DNA of 48,527 nt from positions 1-48,527 of the forward strand of contig JAZNKN010000043.1 in the NCBI GenBank assembly GCA_045578625.1, given 5' to 3'. A model generated the notes under the pieces. The model ran no database searches. It was not told where the DNA came from and saw only the letters and a program-made list of their open reading frames with translations. The position numbers and the translations under genes are program-made. The first letter of the stretch is position 1. Every line of letters begins with the position of its first letter. This stretch comes from RGIG3009 sp045578625 (GTDB taxonomy: Bacteria > Bacillota > Clostridia > Oscillospirales > Acutalibacteraceae). Below, one piece after another: positions 23,348 through 31,696 of the stretch.

Positions 23348-23932
23348 GTGGCCCGACGTTACATATCGGAATCTGTGCAGGAATACTTGGCGGAACATCT
23401 GCCTCGCTGGAAAAAACAGACGCGCCGTTCGCTTCCGGCGGTCTACTACTGGCTGACCAGTTTGTGTGTTGTTACCGTGGCGCTGGTGGTATTCAGTGTG
23501 TTGTTTCGCCCTTGCACGGTGGAAGGCAGCTCGATGATGCCCACGTTACAAAGCGGCGATCAGCTGTTGCTTTCCAACTTAGATTATCGCCCGGCGGTGG
23601 GGGATATCGTTGCCATTCGCCGCGATGGTGGCACACCGCTGATCAAGCGTGTGATCGCGCTGGAGGGGGATACGTTGTTTATCGATCCCGAAAGCGGTGA
23701 GGTTTATCGCAACGGTGAGCTGCTGGAGGAGACGTACCTGGATGTCAAAACACCGGCGGTGCAGATGACCGAGGAGATCGTTGTGCCGGAGGGGATGCTG
23801 TTTGTGATGGGCGATAACCGCGTCAATTCTCACGACAGCCGCTATGCCGATATTGGACCGGTAGCGGTGGAAAATGTTATAGGGAAAGCCGTATGGCGGC
23901 TTTTCCCGCTGTCGCGCTTTGGCGGCGTGTAA
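23348..23932 (+). CDS. lepB: signal peptidase I (first copy)
   Basis: A 194-residue type I signal peptidase that removes signal peptides from exported proteins. One N-terminal membrane helix (about residues 32-54) is followed by the catalytic-serine motif GSSMMPTL, the lysine motif IKRVIAL and the box-E segment MGDNRVNSHDSRY. It has a long, basic cytosolic N-terminus (about 30 residues). The GTG at 23348 has AAAGGAGGG upstream. A second signal peptidase gene lies two genes on; this copy is the longer and diverges in its N-terminus. Confidence 0.95.
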   Translation: MARRYISESVQEYLAEHLPRWKKQTRRSLPAVYYWLTSLCVVTVALVVFSVLFRPCTVEGSSMMPTLQSGDQLLLSNLDYRPAVGDIVAIRRDGGTPLIKRVIALEGDTLFIDPESGEVYRNGELLEETYLDVKTPAVQMTEEIVVPEGMLFVMGDNRVNSHDSRYADIGPVAVENVIGKAVWRLFPLSRFGGV

Positions 23933-23948
23933 AGGAGCGTCTGAAACG

Positions 23949-24809
23949 ATGGAACAACAGCATATCCAATGGTTTCCCGGACATATGACACGTACGCGCC
24001 GTCGCATCATTGACCGTCTGCCGTTGGTCGATCTGGTGGCGGAGATCATTGACGCCCGCATCCCGATCAGCAGCCGCAACCCCGATCTTGATGGGATTAT
24101 TGCGGGTAAGCCACGGCTTGTTGTGCTGAACAAGGTGGATATTGCAGATGAGACTGCGACCAAAGCGTGGCTTTCGCATTTTTCAAAGCAGGGCGTGCCG
24201 GCAATCGCGGTGGATTGTAAGAGCGGTCACGGTGTACAGCGCTTTGTGCCGCTTGTGCGTGAGATACTGAAGGACAAGATCGCTGCCTGGGAGCAGCGTG
24301 GTATGGCCAACCGTGCCATCCGTGTGATGGTGGTGGGCATCCCCAACTGCGGCAAATCGTCGTTTATCAATCGTATGGCGCGCGGCGGCAAGGCCAAAGC
24401 AGAGGATCGCCCCGGTGTCACGCGGGATCAGCAGTGGTTCGTGGTAGACAGCGGCACGCAGCTGCTGGATACGCCCGGCGTGCTGTGGCCCAAATTTGAG
24501 GATCAGATGGTGGCTCAGCGGTTGGCATATACCGGCGCTATCCGTGACGAGATTTTGGACAGCGAGGAGCTGGCTTGTGGGCTACTTTCCATTCTGCATC
24601 GGCAGTATGAGCCGATGCTGCGCGAGCGGTATAAGCTGACCGGCGAATTACCGGAGGATCCCTATGAGCTGTTGGAACTCATCGGCCGCAAACGCGGTAT
24701 GCTGATTTCCGGCGGCGAGGTCAACACCGAGCGAGCGGCGATCATGCTTCTCGACGAATTCCGCGGCGGAAAGCTTGGCAGGATCACACTGGAGCTGCCG
24801 CAGGAATAA
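23949..24809 (+). CDS. rbgA: ribosome biogenesis GTPase RbgA (YlqF)
   Basis: A 286-residue circularly permuted GTPase needed for late 50S assembly. The motif order is typical of the family: NKVD (G4) first, then the P-loop GIPNCGKSSFINR and the DTPGVLWPK G3 region. The start motif HIQWFPGHM is diagnostic. It is placed between two signal-peptidase genes, whereas in Bacillus rbgA sits next to rnhB; rnhB is also close here. The ATG at 23949 is preceded by AAAGGAG. Assignment is firm. Confidence 0.96.
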   Translation: MEQQHIQWFPGHMTRTRRRIIDRLPLVDLVAEIIDARIPISSRNPDLDGIIAGKPRLVVLNKVDIADETATKAWLSHFSKQGVPAIAVDCKSGHGVQRFVPLVREILKDKIAAWEQRGMANRAIRVMVVGIPNCGKSSFINRMARGGKAKAEDRPGVTRDQQWFVVDSGTQLLDTPGVLWPKFEDQMVAQRLAYTGAIRDEILDSEELACGLLSILHRQYEPMLRERYKLTGELPEDPYELLELIGRKRGMLISGGEVNTERAAIMLLDEFRGGKLGRITLELPQE

Positions 24810-24836
24810 GATCATTACAGAAAGGCAGGGTAACGT

Positions 24837-25385
24837 ATGCAACAGAACACGGAAGAGCAAGTCAAAAAGTCATCGTCGCTGTTTGAGTGGGCGCAGATCC
24901 TCTGTGCCGCGCTCATCGTTATCACCCTGCTGTATACCTTTGTAGGTCGTTTGATCAATGTGAAAGGGCATTCGATGGAGAATACCCTGACCAACGGTGA
25001 GCAGTTATTGCTGTCGGGCCGGCCCTATAAGCCTGAGCGGGGCGATATCGTGGTCGTCAGCCGCGGCACGGAGATCGAGCCACTGATAAAGCGTGTCATC
25101 GGTCTGCCGGGGGATGCCATTCGTATTGATGAGGAAAGCGGCACCGTGTTTCTCAACGACACGGTGCTGGATGAACCGTATATCATCGGCAAAACCGCGA
25201 CAGAGGGTATGATTGCCGAGATCACAGTGCCGGAGGGTCAGCTGTTTGTGATGGGTGATAACCGCGCACCGGGTGGGTCACTGGACAGTCGCATACTCGG
25301 CTGTGTGTCGCAAAGCGACGTGGTGGGCAAAGCGGTGTATCGCATCATGCCGTTTCAGCGGATGGGAGGTCTGTACGGTGACTAA
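24837..25385 (+). CDS. lepB: signal peptidase I (second copy)
   Basis: A 182-residue type I signal peptidase. After a single N-terminal membrane helix (about residues 18-36), the Ser motif is GHSMENTL, the Lys motif IKRVIGL and the box-E motif MGDNRAPGGSLDSR, all intact. It is shorter than the first copy and lacks its basic extension, so the two may process different substrates; that is inference. rnhB begins inside its last codons (GTG 25378). Confidence 0.94.
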   Translation: MQQNTEEQVKKSSSLFEWAQILCAALIVITLLYTFVGRLINVKGHSMENTLTNGEQLLLSGRPYKPERGDIVVVSRGTEIEPLIKRVIGLPGDAIRIDEESGTVFLNDTVLDEPYIIGKTATEGMIAEITVPEGQLFVMGDNRAPGGSLDSRILGCVSQSDVVGKAVYRIMPFQRMGGLYGD

Positions 25386-25977
25386 TGCGGAATTCGATGA
25401 AGCCATCCGCGTCGAGGGCGCAACCCTTCTTTGCGGCGTGGACGAGGCCGGACGCGGCCCGTTGGCCGGCCCGGTATTTGCTGCGGCGGTCATTCTGCGG
25501 CCGGATGCTGTGCCGGAGGGACTGAACGACTCAAAAAAGCTCTCAGAGAAAAAGCGAGAAGCGCTGTTTGACGATATCTGCCGTGAGGCGTTGGCGTATT
25601 GCATCGCCAGTGCGTCGGTGGAGGAGATCGAAGAGATCAATATCCTGCAGGCCACCTATCTGGCAATGCGGCGAGCGATAGAGGGTCTGTCCGTGACGCC
25701 GTCGTTGGCGCTGATCGACGGCAATCGCACGCCACCCGGCCTGACGGTGCCGTCACGCACGTTGGTTAAGGGTGATGCACTGTCGGCGTCCATCGGTGCG
25801 GCGTCCATTCTGGCGAAGGTCAGCCGTGATCGTTTGATGTTGGAGCTGGACCGGCAGTATCCGGAATACGCGTTTGCCAAGCACAAGGGCTATGGCACGG
25901 CGCTGCATTACGAGCGGCTGGCGGCACACGGTATCTCGCCGGTACATCGTCCCAGTTTTTTGAAGAACATGCACTAG
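25378..25977 (+). CDS. rnhB: ribonuclease HII
   Basis: A 199-residue RNase HII that cuts RNA in RNA-DNA hybrids and single ribonucleotides in DNA. The active-site start GVDEAGRGPLAGPV carries the first Asp and Glu; the remaining acidic residues lie in IDGN and in SILAKVSRD. The ending HYERLAAHGISPVHR is the usual C-terminal block. The GTG at 25378 has GGGAGG upstream and overlaps lepB by 8 bp. Confidence 0.96.
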   Translation: MTNAEFDEAIRVEGATLLCGVDEAGRGPLAGPVFAAAVILRPDAVPEGLNDSKKLSEKKREALFDDICREALAYCIASASVEEIEEINILQATYLAMRRAIEGLSVTPSLALIDGNRTPPGLTVPSRTLVKGDALSASIGAASILAKVSRDRLMLELDRQYPEYAFAKHKGYGTALHYERLAAHGISPVHRPSFLKNMH

Positions 25978-25989
25978 GAGGCGACTGCG

Positions 25990-26355
25990 GTGGCAGGAGT
26001 ATCCAAAGGAGCAGCCGGCGAGGTGCTGGCTGCTCGTTACTTACGCGACAAAGGCTATGAGCTGCTCGGTGCCAACTATCGCAGCCGCTTTGGTGAGATC
26101 GACATAATTGCTGCAGATGACACGTATATTGTGTTTGTAGAGGTCAAGAGTCGTTCGCAAAACGCCTATTATACGCCGCGCGAAGCGGTAACAGCGACCA
26201 AACAGCAACGGATCATCAAAACGGCGTTGCTGTATCTGGCCGAGTATCCGGATGAGCGTCAGCCGCGCTTCGACGTGGTGGAGATCGTGACCGAGGCGGG
26301 GCAACCGATGAAGGTGCTGTCGCTCGATCATCTGGAGAGTGCCTACGGCTGCTGA
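25990..26355 (+). CDS. YraN family (UPF0102) endonuclease-like protein
   Basis: A 121-residue UPF0102 protein with a restriction-endonuclease-like fold. The core is GEIDIIAADDTYIVFVEVKSR, with the E and K of a nuclease site, and LLGANYRSRFGEID upstream. Its genetic place next to rnhB is common in bacteria. Function is not settled; a DNA-processing role is inferred from fold and neighbours. The GTG at 25990 has AGGAGG directly upstream. Confidence 0.9.
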   Translation: MAGVSKGAAGEVLAARYLRDKGYELLGANYRSRFGEIDIIAADDTYIVFVEVKSRSQNAYYTPREAVTATKQQRIIKTALLYLAEYPDERQPRFDVVEIVTEAGQPMKVLSLDHLESAYGC

Positions 26356-26385
26356 ACGTGCTGACCTGCAAAGGAGGAGCGTTCT

Positions 26386-27330
26386 GTGCGGTTGTTTGAT
26401 ATGCATTGTGACACCCTGTCTGTTTGTTACAAGAGCGGGGTGTCTTTGTGTAATAACGAGTACCATATCGATCTGCGGCGCGGGCGGCAGTACGAGCCGT
26501 GGTGTCAGGTGTTTGCGGCTTTTATTCCCGATACCTTGCGCGGCCGAGAGGCGCTTCGGTATTGCCGACGGCTGCTCGGCTTTGCCGCAGAGCAGGAGAA
26601 GCGGTTTCCGCAGCAGCTGTCCTTTGTGAGAGATCGCGTGCAGTTGGCAGCCGCCGTTAACAGTGGACGCTGTGGCGGTCTGCTTGCCGTCGAAGGTGGT
26701 GCGGCGTTGGCGGGCAGCATCAAGCATATTCAAACGCTGGCGTCGCTCGGTGTGCGCATTCTTACGCTCACGTGGAACGGCGATAACGAGCTGGGACACG
26801 GTTGCTTTTCGGAAAGGGGCGAGGGACTGACCGAGTTCGGACGGCGGGCAGTGCGCGAGATGTACCGTGTCGGCATCGTGCCGGACGTATCGCATCTGAA
26901 TGAGGCCGGTTTCTGGGATGTGGCAACGCTATCCGAAGCGCCGTTTATCGCCAGTCATTCGCTGTCCCGCACGGTGCATGAGCATCCGCGCAATCTTACC
27001 GACGCTCAGTTCAAGGAGCTTTGCCGCCGCGGCGGCTTGGTAGGGCTTAATCTCTGCGGCGACCATTTGGGAGAAACGACCTTTGAGGCGGTATATCGCC
27101 ACGTATCCCATTTTCTGTCGCTCGACGGCGAGTCGGCCATAGCGTTCGGCGGCGATCTCGACGGTATGAAACTGCCGGACGACTGGCAGGGGATCGCCGT
27201 TTTTGAAATGTTGGCCGATTATCTATTGAAAAAAGGCATATCCGAGCCGATTTTGGACGGTTTGTTCTTCAAAAATGCCTTCAATTTCTTCTCATCCACT
27301 TTACAAGAGAGCAAGGATGAGGTAAAATAA
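26386..27330 (+). CDS. membrane dipeptidase (peptidase family M19)
   Basis: A 314-residue zinc dipeptidase of the renal-dipeptidase family. It has the metal motif DMHCDTLSV near residue 4, an Asp/Glu-rich LTWNGDNELG segment, the HSLSRTVHEHPRN block and the C-terminal GGDLDG. No signal peptide is evident, so it probably acts in the cytosol on dipeptides, perhaps containing D-residues. The GTG at 26386 follows AGGAGGAG. The thrC promoter overlaps its 3' end. Confidence 0.88.
   Translation: MRLFDMHCDTLSVCYKSGVSLCNNEYHIDLRRGRQYEPWCQVFAAFIPDTLRGREALRYCRRLLGFAAEQEKRFPQQLSFVRDRVQLAAAVNSGRCGGLLAVEGGAALAGSIKHIQTLASLGVRILTLTWNGDNELGHGCFSERGEGLTEFGRRAVREMYRVGIVPDVSHLNEAGFWDVATLSEAPFIASHSLSRTVHEHPRNLTDAQFKELCRRGGLVGLNLCGDHLGETTFEAVYRHVSHFLSLDGESAIAFGGDLDGMKLPDDWQGIAVFEMLADYLLKKGISEPILDGLFFKNAFNFFSSTLQESKDEVK
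27300..27328 (+). promoter_or_regulatory. sigma-A promoter of thrC
   Basis: TTTACA (27300-27305), 17 nt and TAAAAT (27323-27328), overlapping the last codons of the M19 gene. Confidence 0.6.
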
Positions 27331-27378
27331 AGAGTAATGGTTTATCAGAATCTTAAAGCAAAGGCGAGGTCAAAGCGT

Positions 27379-28869
27379 ATGATGTACACCAGCACACGGG
27401 ATCGTTCGGTTCGCGCCACGGCGGCACAGGCGATCACGCAGGGAATTTCCAATGAGGGTGGTCTGTTCGTTCCCGAACAGCTGCCGGTCATTACCAACGA
27501 GGAATTGGCGGCCATGGTGTCGCAGAATTATATTGAGCGCGCCGTCACGGTGCTGTCCCGATTCTTGACGGACTTTACCGAGGCGGAGGTGCGCGACTGT
27601 GCGGAAGCTGCCTACGGTACCGGACGTTTTCTGGCACCGGAGGTGGCTCCTGTCCGCTCGCTCAAGGATAACGTTCACGTGCTGGAGCTGTGGCACGGCC
27701 CGACCTGCGCGTTCAAGGATATGGCGCTGCAGATCCTGCCGCACCTGATGCGCGTTTCGGCGCAAAAGATCTCGGACGGCAAGGAGATCGTGATCCTGGT
27801 GGCGACCTCCGGTGATACCGGCAAGGCGGCGTTGGAGGGCTTCCGTGACGCGCCGCACACGCGGATCCTGGTGTTCTATCCGGAAAACGGTGTCAGCCCG
27901 ATGCAGAAGCTGCAGATGACCACGCAGCAGGGTGGCAACGTCGGTGTGTGCGCCATTCGCGGCAACTTTGACGATGCGCAGAGCGGTGTGAAAGCGATCT
28001 TTACCGATCCTGCTATGAGGGACAAGCTGGCAGAGCAGGGGATGATGTTCTCCTCGGCGAACTCCATCAACTGGGGTCGTCTGGTGCCGCAGATCGTGTA
28101 CTATTTCTCTGCTTACTGTGACTTACTGGCTGCCGGCGCGATCCAAATGGGGGAGACGGTCAACGTCGCCGTTCCCACCGGCAACTTCGGCAACATTCTG
28201 GCGGCGTATTATGCGCGTGAGATGGGGCTGCCGGTCGGTCGCTTGATCTGTGCGTCCAACTGCAACAATGTGCTGACGGATTTCATTCGCACCGGCACCT
28301 ATGACCGTCAGCGGGCTTTCCATACCACCATCTCGCCGTCGATGGATATTCTCATTTCCTCCAATCTGGAGCGGTTGCTGTATCACCTGTCCGGCTGCGA
28401 TTCCGCATTGGTCGCCGATCTGATGGGGCAGCTGCAAACGACCGGTCGGTACACCGTGCCGGCGGCACTGCTCGAAAAGATCAAGGCGCTGTTTGCCGGT
28501 GGTTGGTGTGATGACGAGCAGACGATGGCAGCCATCCGTGATACCTATGCAAAGCAGCAGTATCTGTGCGATACGCATACCGCCGTTGCGGTGGCGGTCT
28601 GTGAGCAGTACCGTCGGGAGACCGGCGAAAGCGCGCCGCTCATCGTGGCTTCGACAGCCGATCCGTATAAGTTCTCTGCCAGTGTGCTGCGCGCTTTGGG
28701 TGCGGAGCGCGAGGATGAGGATGAGTTTGACAAGGTCGATCGTCTGAACGCGCTGACCGGTGTGCCGATCCCGCCGTCGCTGGCGGCATTGAAGGGCCAG
28801 AAGCCGCGTTTCGATCAGGTCTGCAGCCGCGAGACGATGGAAGAGACCGTTTGCGCAATGCTGAAATAA
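27379..28869 (+). CDS. thrC: threonine synthase
   Basis: A 496-residue PLP enzyme converting O-phosphohomoserine to threonine. The PLP-binding lysine is K113 in CAFKDMALQ, and ATSGDTGKAALEGF is the phosphate-binding Gly/Ser/Thr loop. Length and the N-terminal YTSTRDRSVRA match the longer class of bacterial and fungal threonine synthases. The ATG at 27379 has AGGCGAGG upstream; an earlier in-frame ATG adds residues without family likeness. It uses aspartate-family precursors also served by asd in this window. Confidence 0.95.
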   Translation: MMYTSTRDRSVRATAAQAITQGISNEGGLFVPEQLPVITNEELAAMVSQNYIERAVTVLSRFLTDFTEAEVRDCAEAAYGTGRFLAPEVAPVRSLKDNVHVLELWHGPTCAFKDMALQILPHLMRVSAQKISDGKEIVILVATSGDTGKAALEGFRDAPHTRILVFYPENGVSPMQKLQMTTQQGGNVGVCAIRGNFDDAQSGVKAIFTDPAMRDKLAEQGMMFSSANSINWGRLVPQIVYYFSAYCDLLAAGAIQMGETVNVAVPTGNFGNILAAYYAREMGLPVGRLICASNCNNVLTDFIRTGTYDRQRAFHTTISPSMDILISSNLERLLYHLSGCDSALVADLMGQLQTTGRYTVPAALLEKIKALFAGGWCDDEQTMAAIRDTYAKQQYLCDTHTAVAVAVCEQYRRETGESAPLIVASTADPYKFSASVLRALGAEREDEDEFDKVDRLNALTGVPIPPSLAALKGQKPRFDQVCSRETMEETVCAMLK

Positions 28870-28884
28870 AAGTGGGGTGGCTGT

Positions 28885-29577
28885 GTGGCACTGTTTGTGT
28901 TATCCGATACCCATTTGTCCTTGGCGGCGGATAAGTCAATGACGGTGTTCCGCGGCTGGGACGATTATGTGACGCGTCTGGAGAAAAACTGGCGCGCCTT
29001 GGTAAAGCCGGAGGATACGGTGGTCATCGCCGGTGACGTGTCCTGGGCGATGGTGCTGGAAGATACGCTGGAGGATTTCACCTTCTTGCAATCGCTTCCC
29101 GGCAGAAAGCTGCTGTTCAAGGGCAACCACGATTACTGGTGGTGTACTCGCCGCAAAATGGATCGCTTTTTGGAAGAAAACGGTCTGGATTCGCTGACCA
29201 TCGTGCATAACGATGCGGTGGCAGTGGACGGGCGGTTTGCCGTGTGCGGCACCCGCGGCTGGTTTTACGATGACAGCGAGCCAGATAACGGCAAGATCCT
29301 GCGCCGTGAGGCGGCGCGGTTAAAGACCTCGCTGGACGCGGCGCTGGCAACCGGACTGGAGCCGATCGTATTTTTGCATTATCCGCCGTTGTTTGACGGT
29401 CGGGAGTGCGAGGAGCTGCTGGAGGTGCTGCGCGATTCGCCGGTTCGCCGCTGCTATTACGGACACCTGCACGGTGCAGGGATCCGGCAGGCGTTTGAGG
29501 GCGAATGGCAGGGGATCCGGTTCAAATTGACCTCCTGCGACGCACTCTCGTTCTGTCCTTTGCTTATTCCGGACTAA
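28885..29577 (+). CDS. calcineurin-like metallophosphoesterase
   Basis: A 230-residue phosphoesterase with the expected metal motifs in order: LSDTHLS (residues 6-12), IAGDVSWAM, KGNHDYWW, FLHYPP and YGHLHGAG. The fold hydrolyses phospho-monoesters or -diesters with two metal ions; the substrate cannot be told from sequence. It starts at GTG 28885 16 nt after thrC, and may be co-transcribed with it. No membrane segment. Confidence 0.88.
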   Translation: MALFVLSDTHLSLAADKSMTVFRGWDDYVTRLEKNWRALVKPEDTVVIAGDVSWAMVLEDTLEDFTFLQSLPGRKLLFKGNHDYWWCTRRKMDRFLEENGLDSLTIVHNDAVAVDGRFAVCGTRGWFYDDSEPDNGKILRREAARLKTSLDAALATGLEPIVFLHYPPLFDGRECEELLEVLRDSPVRRCYYGHLHGAGIRQAFEGEWQGIRFKLTSCDALSFCPLLIPD

Positions 29578-29634
29578 AAACTTTGTAAAACGGCTTAAAA
29601 AAGCGAAATAATAGTAGAAATTCTCAGCAGAATG

Positions 29635-29643
29635 TGGTACAAT
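29635..29643 (+). promoter_or_regulatory. extended -10 promoter of tig
   Basis: TGGTACAAT, 64 nt before the tig start; no good -35. The same TGGTAnA(A/C)T type of extended -10 occurs before murA and the CBS gene. Confidence 0.5.
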
Positions 29644-29707
29644 AACTTGTATTTATAATACATAACTTTGTATTTCAAGGATCTACAAATCATAGGAGGC
29701 AACAATC

Positions 29708-31015
29708 ATGGCACTGAAACAGGCAAACAAGGTGGAAACCAACCGCGTGGAGCTCGAGATCGAGGTCGGCGCAGAAGCATTTGAGGCGGCTGTCCAGGCG
29801 GCGTATCGCAAGAACGTCTCCAAGATCAACGTCCCCGGCTTCCGCAAGGGCAAGGCGCCCCGCGCGATCGTGGAGAAGATCTACGGCACCGGTGTGTTCT
29901 ACGAGGATGCGATCAACGATCTGTATCCCACCGCGCTGGACGAGGCGATCCGCGAGTCCGGTTATGAATACGTGGAGGATAAGGTCGATCTGGACGTCGT
30001 TTCCGTCGGCGCCGAGGGTCTGTGCTTCAAGGCGGTCATCACCGTGAAGCCGGAGATCGAGGTTGCCGAATACAAGGGCTTGAAAGCCAAGAAAAAGGCT
30101 GTCTCCGTGAAGGCGGACGAGATCGAGGCCGAGCTGACCAAGCTGCAGGATCGCAACTCCCGTCTGGTGACGGTCGAGGATCGCGCTGCGGCCGAGGGTG
30201 ACACGGTCGTGTTCGATTTCGACGGCTACGTGGACGACGTGGCTTTCGAGGGCGGCAAGTCGGAGAACTATTCTCTGGTGCTGGGCTCCGGTCAGTTTAT
30301 CCCGGGCTTTGAGGAGCAGATCGTCGGCAAGAAGCCGGAAGAGGCGTTTGACGTCAACGTTACCTTCCCCGAGGAGTATCACGCTGCCGAGCTGGCCGGC
30401 AAACCGGCAGTTTTCAAGTGCGTGCTGCACGAGGTCAAGACCAAGGAGATGCCCGAGCTGAACGACGATTTCGCCAAGGATTGCAGCGAGTTTGATACGC
30501 TGGATGAGCTGAAGGCGGATATCAAGGCCAAGCTGAAGCAGCAGAAGGACCGTGCCGCCGACGAGGCATTTGAGACCGAACTGATGGAACAGCTGTGCGC
30601 CAACGTCAAGGGTGAGATCCCCGAGGCGATGTATGAGAACCGTATCAACGAGAGCGTGCAGGATTTCGGCTACCGTCTGCAGATGCAGGGCCTGGATCTG
30701 GATACCTACATGAAATATACCGGTATGGATATGGAAAGCTTCCGCGGCGGCTTCCGCGAGCAGGCTGAGCGTTCTGTGAAGGTGCGTCTGGCGCTGGAGA
30801 AGATCGCGGCGTTGGAGAACCTCGCTCCCTCCGATGAGGATGTCGAGGCGGAATTCAAGAAGTACGCCGACCAGTACTCCATGGAGATCGATAAGATCAA
30901 GTCGCTGATCCCGGATGCCAGCATCCGCGGTGACCTGGCGGTTTCCAAGGCGATGGATCTGGTGAAGGCCAACGCGGTCGCTCCGACCAAGGCGAAGGCA
31001 AAGAAAGAGGATTAA
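29708..31015 (+). CDS. tig: trigger factor
   Basis: A 435-residue ribosome-associated chaperone and prolyl isomerase. The N-terminal ribosome-docking loop is seen as VPGFRKGKAPRAIVEKIYG. The central FKBP domain (about residues 155-245) contains AAEGDTVVFDFDGYVDD and GSGQFIPGFEEQIVGKK. The C-terminal helical arm holds the chaperone surface. Length is normal. Followed directly by clpP, clpX and lon, the classical arrangement for folding and turnover genes. Confidence 0.97.
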   Translation: MALKQANKVETNRVELEIEVGAEAFEAAVQAAYRKNVSKINVPGFRKGKAPRAIVEKIYGTGVFYEDAINDLYPTALDEAIRESGYEYVEDKVDLDVVSVGAEGLCFKAVITVKPEIEVAEYKGLKAKKKAVSVKADEIEAELTKLQDRNSRLVTVEDRAAAEGDTVVFDFDGYVDDVAFEGGKSENYSLVLGSGQFIPGFEEQIVGKKPEEAFDVNVTFPEEYHAAELAGKPAVFKCVLHEVKTKEMPELNDDFAKDCSEFDTLDELKADIKAKLKQQKDRAADEAFETELMEQLCANVKGEIPEAMYENRINESVQDFGYRLQMQGLDLDTYMKYTGMDMESFRGGFREQAERSVKVRLALEKIAALENLAPSDEDVEAEFKKYADQYSMEIDKIKSLIPDASIRGDLAVSKAMDLVKANAVAPTKAKAKKED

Positions 31016-31071
31016 CATCCCCGAACCTGTCCCATATTAACAAAAGTGATTGCCGAGAAAGGATGAGCATT

Positions 31072-31659
31072 ATGAGTAGTTTGGTACCTTACGTAGTCGA
31101 GCAGACCAGCCGCGGTGAACGCAGCTACGATATTTTCTCCCGTCTGCTGAACGACCGCATTATTATGCTGTCGGATGAAGTCAACGATGCGACAGCCTCC
31201 TTGGTGGTGGCACAGCTTCTGTATTTGGAAGGACAGGATCCAGATAAGGATATCCATCTGTATATCAATTCTCCGGGCGGCTCCATTTCGGCAGGTATGG
31301 CGATCTACGACACGATGCAGTTCATCAAGTGCGACGTGTCCACCATCTGCATCGGTATGGCGGCAAGCATGGGTTCTTTCCTGCTGGCAGCCGGTGCCAA
31401 AGGCAAGCGTCTGGCCCTGCCGAACAGCGAGATCATGATCCATCAGCCGCTGGGCGGTGCGAAGGGTCAGGCCAGCGACATCAAGATCCAGGCGGAGCAT
31501 ATTCTGTTTATTCGCAACCGGATGAACACCCTGCTTTCCCAGATGACAGGTCAGTCGCTGAAGGTGATCGAGAAGGACACCGACCGCGACAATTGGATGA
31601 CGGCGGAGGACGCGGTCAAGTACGGTCTGATCGATAAGGTCATTGAGAAGCGCGCTTGA
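31072..31659 (+). CDS. clpP: ATP-dependent Clp protease proteolytic subunit
   Basis: A 195-residue ClpP. The catalytic serine is S99 in GMAASMGSFLL and the histidine H124 in IMIHQPLGG; the Asp lies further on in the EKDTDRDNW region. SLVPYVVEQTSRGERSYDI is the family opening. The start at 31072 fits GAGAAAGG (31055-31062) with normal spacing; an ATG three codons upstream would abut the Shine-Dalgarno. It forms the tetradecameric core with ClpX, encoded next. Confidence 0.97.
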   Translation: MSSLVPYVVEQTSRGERSYDIFSRLLNDRIIMLSDEVNDATASLVVAQLLYLEGQDPDKDIHLYINSPGGSISAGMAIYDTMQFIKCDVSTICIGMAASMGSFLLAAGAKGKRLALPNSEIMIHQPLGGAKGQASDIKIQAEHILFIRNRMNTLLSQMTGQSLKVIEKDTDRDNWMTAEDAVKYGLIDKVIEKRA

Positions 31660-31696
31660 TCGTATCAACACTATAATGACAGAGAGGATATAACAC

